Of a DNA stretch of 64,000 bases, positions 48,278-55,760 are shown piece after piece. A model generated the notes under the pieces. That model did no database searches. It worked only from the letters and a program-made list of their open reading frames with translations, and was not told the DNA's origin. This stretch comes from Gammaproteobacteria bacterium (GTDB lineage Bacteria > Pseudomonadota > Gammaproteobacteria > Pseudomonadales > Porticoccaceae): assembly GCA_016708925.1 (NCBI GenBank), contig JADJET010000022.1, positions 1-64,000 of the forward strand. The letters run 5' to 3'. The position numbers were made by a program, and so were the translations under genes. How positions within the stretch are numbered: the first letter of the stretch is position 1; every line of letters starts with the position of its first letter.

Positions 48278-50740
48278 CTACTTCAAATCCTCGTCGCTCG
48301 CGAGATATGCACTGAGGTCCACGCCTTCACCGACGAGCAGCTTGTCGGACCCAAGGAACTTGGGCTTGATCAGCCATACCAGCAGAGGCAGCACCACGAG
48401 GGAAACCACCATATTGATCAGCATCACGACGACCAACAGCAGCCCCATGTCGGCCAGAAATTTGAGATCGGACAGAAAATACCAAGGCAGGATGCCGATC
48501 AGTACGATGACCGCGGTAAAAAATATTGCCCTTCCCGTCGTCGCCAGGGCACCAACGATTGCGGCACCGTAATCCCGATGCCCCTGGTATTCCTCGCAAA
48601 TACGGCTGAGCAGGTAGATACCGTAATCGATACCAACTCCGATCCCGATGGCGCTGATCGGCAGCGTATTGACATCAAGTCCGATGCCAAGCTGCTGCAT
48701 CACGGCAGCCAGGAAAATGTTGGACATATTGACCGGAATAAGCAGGATCAGGCCAGCGACCAGCGAACGATACGCAAAAGCCGCAGCAATCAGGATCAGC
48801 ACATTCAGGGCGCCTAATATCGCGTATTGATATTTGTCGACCGTGTCGTTGATGGATTGCTGCAGCGCGATGGTGCCCGACGCGAGCCTAATCCTGAAAG
48901 TTTCGTGATCCAACCCGATTGCATCCACCGCCTTGCGCACTTGCGCCAAAGCAATGTCTACCGTCTCCTGCTTGTTGTCCTTGTACCAGAGCGACACCGT
49001 GCCATTCTGCTGCACAAAGTCGGTTACATGAGCAAATGCTTTGGGACTACTGCCGAACAACACGGCGCTGGCGGCCGCCTCGACGGCCTGGTCGGTGGGA
49101 TCGATGGGCGCCCACTTGGGATTACCGCCGCTGAACAGCCGGTTGGCCTCCGGAAGATAGTCCGCAAACGACAGCGTGGCCTGGGGCGGTGGGTCCGACA
49201 ACTCCATCGCTCGCTGCAGCGCCGCCATGGTGAAAATGGTATTGGCCTGCTTCAGCAAACGCTGCTGCGTCTGTTGTTTGACCTCGAAAATGACTTCCAG
49301 TGTGTTCAGCCCGGGAAAATGGCTGTTGATCTTGCTGACGGAGACGTTGTACTGGGAATCCTCCCACAACAGGCTGCTACCTTCGACCGGGTTGCCAATC
49401 TTCAACTGCATCATTTTGTAGCCGCTGACGCCTAGCAGGACCAACACCACCACCGTGGTCACCCGGGCGGGGGCGCCGTAGGTTATGTGTCCAAGCCGTT
49501 GCAGCCCAAGCTTGATGGCGCGGTGAATACTGAATTTTTCACCCTCGTCCAGCCCGATGATTTTTCTTACGTTCCTGGGCTCAGGCAAAACCGTCACCAG
49601 CAACGGCGACAGGAACACGGCGCAAGGAATAAGGGTCGTCGCCCAAAACCCGGTAAAGAGTGCAAACCGCTGCATGGTCGGTATGGGCGCCAATGCGATG
49701 AGGAACAGCCCCAGCAGGTCGGTGACAATACCGAGCGTGCCGGGCACCATCATGACACTGAGGGATATCTCCGCCGCCTTCTTTTTGTCTTTTACATGGT
49801 GATAAATTTCATAAAAGCGCTCCGTCGTCTGCACGCAATGGCTGAACGATCGCGCTACCAGCAGCAGGGGCACGACCATGATCAGGGGCTCGACGGGATC
49901 CTGAATCCAGCCCACAAAACCGAACCCCCAGATGGCCGACACCCCGCTGACCACGAGCGGCGCCACAACGCCGACCCAATTCCGCATATACAGCACCAGC
50001 GACAGCAGCATGGCCCCACCGGTGATGGCGAAAATCATCCACATCTGGTGCTGGTAGCGAAACACCCAGCCCGTGAGCATGGGCTGGCCCGCAGCGTAAA
50101 TCTCATGCACCCCGTCACGTTCGTCTTCAACAAGGGTCTTCTGCACAAACTCGAACACCGTGCGGTAGTCCAGCAGCCGCTCGATAAAAGTGGCCTGAAT
50201 CAACGTGGCGGTTTCGTCCGGGGAAATAAGAAAGTTCTGGCTGGCGGGCGACTTCTTGACACGCTCCCGGAATTCCGCAATTTCTTCGGGAGTACTGGGC
50301 GCGTGATCGCCCATCAGGGGCTGGCTGTCGATGCCGAACGGTGTCGCTTCCGCGTAACGCGCCTTTTCCGTGGTGATCGACAGTACCTGGTCGTGATCCA
50401 CCGCAGGCGTCAGGTCGATGTTGCGGGTCATGTTCCAGATTTTCTGCAGCGTCTCCGCGTTGTAGATCGTCTGCCCGTCCGTGCGCTTTACCATGACTGT
50501 GATGGTCAAGGGGCTGCCGAAGTTCGGATGATCCTTGAAGGTCTGGACAAAGGGATGATTTTCAGGGAGCAAATCAGAAAAAATGGTCTTCAGCTCAACG
50601 TTGCGCAGACCGACGGCAAACACTGCCGTCACCGCAGTCAGCACGAGCAACGACGCCCATACGTTGTGCATGACAAATTCGGAAATTCGCTGGCGCAATG
50701 TTTTCAAGGCTTCCCCCGTCCGATCTTGGTTTAGTTGCAA
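48278..50740 (-). CDS. RND superfamily (MMPL-type) transporter
   Basis: 820 residues with two halves, each one helix plus a large periplasmic loop plus five helices, giving about 12 spans. N-terminal helix SLLVLTAVTAVFAVGL; second half has the RND signature region ISAIGIGVGIDYGIYLLSRI. Relatives include HpnN and mycobacterial MmpL lipid exporters, which move hydrophobic molecules between the inner membrane and the envelope. Member of the DUF1302/DUF1329/YCF48 set, 55 bp upstream of DUF1329 copy 4. May import or extrude the hydrophobic substrate or its products using the proton gradient. Confidence 0.88.
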   Translation of the reverse strand: MQLNQDRTGEALKTLRQRISEFVMHNVWASLLVLTAVTAVFAVGLRNVELKTIFSDLLPENHPFVQTFKDHPNFGSPLTITVMVKRTDGQTIYNAETLQKIWNMTRNIDLTPAVDHDQVLSITTEKARYAEATPFGIDSQPLMGDHAPSTPEEIAEFRERVKKSPASQNFLISPDETATLIQATFIERLLDYRTVFEFVQKTLVEDERDGVHEIYAAGQPMLTGWVFRYQHQMWMIFAITGGAMLLSLVLYMRNWVGVVAPLVVSGVSAIWGFGFVGWIQDPVEPLIMVVPLLLVARSFSHCVQTTERFYEIYHHVKDKKKAAEISLSVMMVPGTLGIVTDLLGLFLIALAPIPTMQRFALFTGFWATTLIPCAVFLSPLLVTVLPEPRNVRKIIGLDEGEKFSIHRAIKLGLQRLGHITYGAPARVTTVVVLVLLGVSGYKMMQLKIGNPVEGSSLLWEDSQYNVSVSKINSHFPGLNTLEVIFEVKQQTQQRLLKQANTIFTMAALQRAMELSDPPPQATLSFADYLPEANRLFSGGNPKWAPIDPTDQAVEAAASAVLFGSSPKAFAHVTDFVQQNGTVSLWYKDNKQETVDIALAQVRKAVDAIGLDHETFRIRLASGTIALQQSINDTVDKYQYAILGALNVLILIAAAFAYRSLVAGLILLIPVNMSNIFLAAVMQQLGIGLDVNTLPISAIGIGVGIDYGIYLLSRICEEYQGHRDYGAAIVGALATTGRAIFFTAVIVLIGILPWYFLSDLKFLADMGLLLVVVMLINMVVSLVVLPLLVWLIKPKFLGSDKLLVGEGVDLSAYLASDEDLK

Positions 50741-50949
50741 TCGCTACGGCAAATCAGCGAGATCAGGCCGCGGCACAGTTAATCTGCCGGACTTTAGCAC
50801 GCAGCATCTCAGCCGGCCATAGGCGGGCAGCACGAAACACCAGAGAAATTCTTTTCAATACATTGTGTTACCAGTAGGTAGCCAATGCGACTATTGAGGA
50901 AAGTGGCAACCGCCCCGTTGGCCGGCAGCTTGCTGAAAACCTCGCAAGG
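50741..50949. other. Upstream region of the transporter gene
   Basis: Non-coding stretch between the transporter start and the IS256 remnant. No strong promoter hexamers or hairpins were recognised by eye. Any promoter for the envelope-gene island is likely to lie here. Confidence 0.3.
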
Positions 50950-51415
50950 CCGGCCTGATGCAATACGCAACGCGCTCGGAGAGCGCGAAACATCAACCAG
51001 ATGAGCGTAGGACCCTCCGTCTCCGCCAGCCACAGTCCCAAAAACTCTTCTGCCCCTCCAGTGATGCGCAGCACCAGATGGACGACCCTGTCGCGGATGG
51101 AGCACTCTTGGCGCGATTTGGCGAACGGGCAGACCGCATCCCCGGAGGCGCGCCTGCTACACTTGGACGTCCTCCCGCACACTGTTGGTGGTGTTGGAAA
51201 TCAAGGTGGGGGCCGATGCATTCGGTCAGCTCGGCGTCGATTTCGCGGATGCTCAGGCCCCGGGCATAGCGCGCCGATGACCTTGTTATCGAGGGAAGCT
51301 CTCTAGCGCTGATTCGAGCGCGCGTCGGGTGACTTGCTTGATCAGACCGCGCTCGCCCAGCAAGCTCTCTGACGTTGCCCCTGAAGTCCTCGGCCAATTC
51401 ATCGAGCAGGAATTT
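50950..51415 (-). mobile_element. IS256-family transposase remnant
   Basis: Broken pieces of a Mutator/IS256 transposase in shifting minus frames: LLDELAEDFRGN at 51400-51365 followed by ERGLIKQVTRRALESALE (about 51345-51290), YARGLSIREIDAELTE (about 51275-51225), and EFLGLWLAETEGPT-like sequence (about 51050-51000). The DDE catalytic core and the rest of the C-terminal part are missing and no terminal inverted repeats were recognised. An old, dead insertion between the monooxygenase operon and the transporter island. Confidence 0.65.
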
Positions 51416-51490
51416 TTACATTGGCGCAAGGTCAGTCATCTCTGCCCCCTACAGACCTTGCACATCTATCTTTATACCCTGCTGCCCCGG

Positions 51491-52138
51491 CTAAACAGCC
51501 CTTGGTTTCGGCCTAAAGATACTGCGACGACCAGAGCCCCAGATAAAGACGCCACAAAACACAAACAACAGCGCGTAGTAGGTCAGGTACTTGGCGTAGT
51601 GCCCACCGCCAACGTAGAAGGGGAACACCGAGCGGTAACTTAGTCCGGTAGCCTGGTGGTGGGCCTCAATAATGCCCACGTAGCCTCCCCTTTCCACAAA
51701 AGGGTAATGGATACTCAAGGTGCCTGCGCTGTACGTTTTGGGCGTTTCATAGAAAACACTGGCTTTTTCTACCGCTTCCGGACCGCCCAAATCCTCGTAA
51801 CTCGCCTTGTTACCAATATTTTTAACATCGCGCACAATTCTGAAATCAACGTCCATTGCCCGCAGTTCGTCGCTAATGAAGTCGAGCACAAAAATTGCGT
51901 TGGTGACAACGGGAATATCTTCACAAAACTCTTGGGAAGCGCGTGCCTGCGGCAGATAGCCCGTAAAGTGCGCGGAGTAAGGCCCGATCTTTATCAGGCA
52001 CATGTCTTCTTCCATGGAGACCCCGCCGTGGCCTAATACGGTTGTCGATGCGAAGAGAAAACTAATCCCAACCCACAGGCCGAGCGCCAATGTCGAGATG
52101 CACGGAGGGGCGAGACGATAGCTTTTACTTCTTATCAT
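51491..52138 (-). CDS. Monooxygenase-operon protein with signal peptide and C-terminal membrane anchor
   Basis: About 215 residues from MIRSKSYRLAPPCIST at 52138 (an earlier start at 52174 would overlap the pmoB stop by four bases). Signal peptide ending near VLGHGG, periplasmic domain HGGVSMEEDMCLIKIGPYSA, REFC-like second Cys (SQEFCEDIPVV), DFRIVRDVKNIG, then a beta-rich part and a final membrane helix (about 187-207, YLTYYALLFVFCGVFIWG). The two Cys may form a disulfide. It lies where amoD/pmoD-type genes occur in copper monooxygenase operons, but the CuA-like PmoD metal motif is not visible. Possibly a copper-handling or assembly factor; function unproved. Confidence 0.65.
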   Translation of the reverse strand: MIRSKSYRLAPPCISTLALGLWVGISFLFASTTVLGHGGVSMEEDMCLIKIGPYSAHFTGYLPQARASQEFCEDIPVVTNAIFVLDFISDELRAMDVDFRIVRDVKNIGNKASYEDLGGPEAVEKASVFYETPKTYSAGTLSIHYPFVERGGYVGIIEAHHQATGLSYRSVFPFYVGGGHYAKYLTYYALLFVFCGVFIWGSGRRSIFRPKPRAV

Positions 52139-52170
52139 GAGACAACCATCCCGCACGTCGTCGCCCACTG

Positions 52171-53451
52171 TCAAAAATAGCTGGGCAGAATTGATCCACC
52201 AACTTCCTGGTAATAACGCTTCCCCTGATCGTCGCCGTAAAACAATAGTCCCGCAAAACGACTGTCAGGATCCTGGATCAGGCCGGTCATGCGATATTGC
52301 TCCCACAGCGTGTCGGATGCCACGATAACGACATCCTTGGTTTCCCCTGGATTGATTACGTCAACCGAGACCGTGAGGCCGTTACGCGCAACCATTTCCT
52401 CGCCTTCGACAATTTTCCCCTCCGCGACCTTGGGATTGATAAACCGAATGTTGGCGGTAATGAATTCATCGATGCGCAATGGGCGTTCACCGTTGTTGGT
52501 CATTTTTGCGTGCATTGTCAGACTTCTACCGTCGAGCTTGTAGGACGCGCTATCGACTTCGATTTTTAGATTTCCGTCTGGCACGTCAAGACCCAAAACG
52601 CCGACCTTACCTGTCTGCAGCGGAATGGTGAGGGGATATTTCCACTCCGCCCAGAGATACCCAGTGAGAATAATTGTCAATGTCAGGGTGAAAAACATCG
52701 CCGAAACAACGAAGTCTTTTTTGGTCAGCAGTTCATTTGCCCGGTCAGCCCCCAGCGCCCGGATGCGCATGAATCTTGGGATAAAAAGTTCTTTTCGGAC
52801 CAGCCAGAACAGCAACCACGCGACACCCATGGCAATCCAAACCAAGTGCCAACCGATAACACCACCCAAACCGTAGGTCTCCAGGTCGACGGTCTCGCCA
52901 GTAAGAACGGTTGCGTTGTTGACAAACGGTGCATCCGTGTCCGCCTTGTCAATCTCAAGCCAGGTCCCTTTGCCGATAAGAGAGCCAGCATTCTCCACAT
53001 TGATCAGGGGATGAACATGGTAGCGGCCGGGGATTCGCGCGCGCATAACGACCTTGTATTCGTACACCTTCCCCAAGGGGAAAGCCGTGGACCGCATCAT
53101 TGGCACACCGTTTACTTCGGAATGCACCCTGAGGAAGGTGGGGCCAGGTACGCCGACGTTCAGAAAAGCCATGGCGGCGATGCTGGGCAGAGTTTCCGGC
53201 CAATATACGGAAGGAATGAATTTACCGGTAAGAGTGACGGTATCGCCCACTTTGGCTTGGAGGGGAGTGACCTGGGTATCGAACCAATGCACGGTCCGCA
53301 TCCGCATGCTCGCCAACTGGGCGCGCTCGCCGTGAGCCAGAACATCGCCAGAGAACAGCACCAGTGCCGACAGCACGACCCATGCCAGCCCCAGTCTCGA
53401 ACGCATTTTTTTTACAGCCATCATGATATGTTTCGTAGCGCGCACGCCCAT
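52171..53451 (-). CDS. pmoB: Particulate copper monooxygenase subunit B (PmoB/AmoB family)
   Basis: 426 residues. Signal peptide 1-39, cleaved so that the mature protein begins with His40 (LA/HGERAQ), which matches the N-terminal copper ligand of methane monooxygenase (His33 in Methylococcus). The other copper ligands are His145 and His147 in GRYHVHP, and His55 (MRTVHW) matches His48. Two cupredoxin-like domains are joined by two membrane helices (about 203-220 and 248-268). The C-terminal domain has DPDSRFAGLLFYGDD. Start at ATG 53451; Met10 at 53424 is an alternative. The complete ligand set suggests a working enzyme. Substrate unknown. Confidence 0.93.
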   Translation of the reverse strand: MGVRATKHIMMAVKKMRSRLGLAWVVLSALVLFSGDVLAHGERAQLASMRMRTVHWFDTQVTPLQAKVGDTVTLTGKFIPSVYWPETLPSIAAMAFLNVGVPGPTFLRVHSEVNGVPMMRSTAFPLGKVYEYKVVMRARIPGRYHVHPLINVENAGSLIGKGTWLEIDKADTDAPFVNNATVLTGETVDLETYGLGGVIGWHLVWIAMGVAWLLFWLVRKELFIPRFMRIRALGADRANELLTKKDFVVSAMFFTLTLTIILTGYLWAEWKYPLTIPLQTGKVGVLGLDVPDGNLKIEVDSASYKLDGRSLTMHAKMTNNGERPLRIDEFITANIRFINPKVAEGKIVEGEEMVARNGLTVSVDVINPGETKDVVIVASDTLWEQYRMTGLIQDPDSRFAGLLFYGDDQGKRYYQEVGGSILPSYF

Positions 53452-53500
53452 GCCCCTCAGTCCAGTTCATGTACTTGTTGAAACCCTGGTTGATATTTGC

Positions 53501-54304
53501 TCACATGATGCGTTTGGCAAAAGTCACCAGTTTATTCACATAAGAACCCACCCAAAGAAAGATGGCATAGACAACGATACTGACAAAGCCGGCGAACACG
53601 GCCGTCAACGGCACCACCGACCCTCCGAAAGTGCGCAGCGTGGAACTCTCGATAATTCGCAGGTATTCCGGCGTTGTGGTGCGAATGTATTCATACCCCA
53701 TCAAATCAGCCAACGACAGCAGCGTGCCATTGAACTCCACCGCCGTTCTGTATGCCGCAATCAGCGGCCAGTTCAATGGGTACACCAGGGCACCGAACAA
53801 ACCGGCACCTATGAAAGCGGAAACAACAAGACTGCGCGTCATTACCAACGCGCAATCGAGCAAAATGCCAACCCCGATATAGGTCGCCGGAAAGACAAAG
53901 GTTAGCGGAAAGTAGGTGAACTTATAGAAATTCAGATAGTGGCTGCCCCAAGCGACCAGGCACAGCAGGGTTGTCAACGCGGTCGCCATGATGGGCAGGC
54001 GTACCCGCTGCCAGATCCCATAGGTGAACGCTCCTATCGGCATCAACAGGGTAAGTGGCGTCACCAAAGGCCACCACCGACGATCTTTCCAATCCACCCA
54101 GTAGTCCCAATCTCCCGCCGTCAGGGTGAACTGGATCTGGATTCCGAGTGTGAGGAACGTAAACAACACCAGAATCAGAATCCCGTCAAGCCGCCGATAG
54201 AGCTTCATGGCGGCCGGGTTGTTGAGTGATTCCATATCGAGGATTTGCGCCTTGGCTTCCTTGGCTTCTTTGACCCGAGATTCTTCCAACTGCAATTCGC
54301 TCAT
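53501..54304 (-). CDS. pmoA: Particulate copper monooxygenase subunit A (PmoA/AmoA family)
   Basis: 267 residues from MSELQLEESR at 54304, with GAGGTG 9 bp before. About seven membrane helices. Family signatures: AGDWDYWVDWKDRRWWP (GDWDYW at 64-69, the standard pmoA/amoA primer site), YFPLTFVFPATY, YPLNWPLIA, VEFNGTLLSLAD and RTTTPEYLRIIESSTLRTFG. The segment before GDWD reads IQIQFTLT, whereas methane enzymes have IHAMLT, so it is outside the classic methanotroph PmoA group and closer to the enzymes of alkane or unknown users. Gap to pmoC 169 bp with a strong hairpin; gap to pmoB 49 bp. Confidence 0.93.
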   Translation of the reverse strand: MSELQLEESRVKEAKEAKAQILDMESLNNPAAMKLYRRLDGILILVLFTFLTLGIQIQFTLTAGDWDYWVDWKDRRWWPLVTPLTLLMPIGAFTYGIWQRVRLPIMATALTTLLCLVAWGSHYLNFYKFTYFPLTFVFPATYIGVGILLDCALVMTRSLVVSAFIGAGLFGALVYPLNWPLIAAYRTAVEFNGTLLSLADLMGYEYIRTTTPEYLRIIESSTLRTFGGSVVPLTAVFAGFVSIVVYAIFLWVGSYVNKLVTFAKRIM

Positions 54305-54372
54305 CTGGGCAACACCTCGTATTTTCAAGAATCAATAAACCGCGGGCGCGCAACGGTAGTTCTTAGAAAGGT

Positions 54373-54400
54373 AGTCCCCGCAAGCAGGCTTGCGGGGACT
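54373..54400 (-). terminator. Strong hairpin between pmoC and pmoA
   Basis: AGTCCCCGCAAG (54373-54384) pairs perfectly with CTTGCGGGGACT (54389-54400) around a 4-base loop. On the transcript it follows pmoC by about 75 nt and stands about 70 nt before pmoA. There is no long U-tract (ACCTTTC follows), so it is more likely an attenuator, RNA-processing or stabilising element that sets the C:A:B ratio. Confidence 0.6.
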
Positions 54401-54473
54401 CCGGAATCACCACGCTGGGATCACTATCGCCGGGCAAACTTTCCGCGCAGCAAGCGACCCCTCGACTGAGAGA

Positions 54474-55274
54474 TCAAACCATCTGCCGGGTTCTCAGCGC
54501 GGTTACCTGGGCGATGGAGCGACCCATGTAGGTGAAAAGCTGCACGACCAGCGGGACAAAGAAGAACAGCGACCAGCCCAGCAACACAAAACCCCAGTGG
54601 ATCGGTGCAGCGAACAGTTCCTCTGCATAGAAGAACGTGTGGCCCCACTCATTGAACCCATAGTTGGGCATGATCATTAGGATGCCGACGACCACTGCCA
54701 GGAACGGCAGCGACACCTTGTTCATGTAGGCCGGCAAGCGGGTATGTGCCCAGATGAACGTCGGGATCAGCATCGCGGTCAAGAATGGTAGAGAGAAGTA
54801 GAAAATGATGATGTGCGTCGGGGTGAAGTCGGTATCCCGGATCGTCACCTGATGCCAAGCAGCGTCCGACTCAACTGACGTAATCGCAACTGTTGCCGCC
54901 CACAACCCCATGACGGTAAATATCCCCAGCAACTTCCAGTACCGGCTCAGTTCAAGCTCGGGACCGATTTTGCTGGCATCCGTCTCCCGCGTCATCCACA
55001 TATAAACGGACACGGCAACGGTGAACAGGGTCAGCACGATGATCTCGCCGTACAGCAGCGGCATCCAATAGGTCTGGAACTCAGGGGCGTAATAGTCAGT
55101 TCCTGTCGAAAACGCCATCATCCCCATATAGAGACGCAAACCAGCGCCCACTGCCAACACCAGCGCGCCAAACCCCCAAGCAATTCGGTTCCGCTTGAAG
55201 TGCCCCGCGGTCTTGCTGCCAAAGCTCTCGCGGGAGCCGACCGCTACATCGTTCGCTGTGCGTGTCTGTGCCAT
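54474..55274 (-). CDS. pmoC: Particulate copper monooxygenase subunit C (PmoC/AmoC family)
   Basis: 266 residues, about six membrane helices. The metal ligands of the methane enzyme are kept. CuC site: Asp137, His141 and His154 (SDAAWH then DFTPTH, the D-x3-H-x12-H spacing of Asp156/His160/His173). CuD site: Asn208, His212 and His226 (NEWGH then APIHWGF, spacing of Asn227/His231/His245). CuC or CuD is regarded as the place of hydrocarbon oxidation. First gene of the pmoCAB operon; CAGGGG lies 9 bp before ATG 55274. Divergent to an AraC-type regulator. Regional GC is lower than in core genes, a sign of transfer. Confidence 0.93.
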   Translation of the reverse strand: MAQTRTANDVAVGSRESFGSKTAGHFKRNRIAWGFGALVLAVGAGLRLYMGMMAFSTGTDYYAPEFQTYWMPLLYGEIIVLTLFTVAVSVYMWMTRETDASKIGPELELSRYWKLLGIFTVMGLWAATVAITSVESDAAWHQVTIRDTDFTPTHIIIFYFSLPFLTAMLIPTFIWAHTRLPAYMNKVSLPFLAVVVGILMIMPNYGFNEWGHTFFYAEELFAAPIHWGFVLLGWSLFFFVPLVVQLFTYMGRSIAQVTALRTRQMV

Positions 55275-55760
55275 ATCGAATACCCCTGTAATAATAAAGT
55301 CGGTCTTGTGGTTCGGTTAACCGCATGCGCCCCGTATCCGGCGGACGAGCCCACTTCGTGAGCGGACACCGCAACCACCTCGCTCGCCGAAGACCGCGTG
55401 GTCGGAACGGTATCATGAAGCGTGGAGCAACTCTTCATGATCATACGTTATTTTGCAGGACAAACTATAGGTAAGCCATCAGCCCCTGATACAGGACAAT
55501 AGGTGACATGGGCATTGCAGAAAGTGACACAGGCTTTCGTTTCCGAACCGCACCCCTGGCAGACTGAATTCGCATCTGGACGCGCATGCCGGAGGCATTC
55601 CCGCAGACGCACGCACGCAGTGCGCCTTTGCCCACTTGCCGTCGGCATGCGAGAATCCACCGTTCAGCGAACTTACCATAATGAAGCTGCCCCGCGCGTC
55701 CTGACTGCTTAATTGACGTTGGGGGCGATCCGCCGCGGGGGCCGGGGTCAGAGAGACAAC
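55275..55760. promoter_or_regulatory. Divergent control region between pmoC and the AraC-type regulator
   Basis: 486 bp without a convincing gene. Contains the 10-bp palindrome CGGTTAACCG (55314-55323), the inverted repeat at 55412-55441 and, just upstream of that on the pmoC strand, TATGAT about 165 bp before pmoC with no good -35 box, as expected for an activator-dependent promoter. No TGGCAC-N5-TTGC sigma54 site was seen. Confidence 0.55.
55412..55441. promoter_or_regulatory. Perfect inverted repeat, candidate operator
   Basis: ATCATGAAG (55412-55420) and CTTCATGAT (55433-55441) are exact reverse complements 12 bp apart, so the centres are about two helical turns apart. It lies 138 bp upstream of pmoC and 320 bp upstream of the regulator gene. 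Candidate binding site for a dimeric regulator. Confidence 0.55.

Noticed and set aside
51491..52174. Calling the gene after pmoB a PmoD copper protein
   Set aside because: The position fits, but the CuA-like PmoD metal-binding motif is not visible, so only a neutral description was given.
51491..55274. Calling the organism a methanotroph or ammonia oxidiser
   Set aside because: No methanol or hydroxylamine oxidation genes are in view, and the PmoA segment and neighbours differ from both groups. The family alone does not define the substrate.
55440..55760. Small coding frames in the pmoC-regulator gap
   Set aside because: The frames on both strands there lack ribosome sites and protein-like composition, and overlap the control region.
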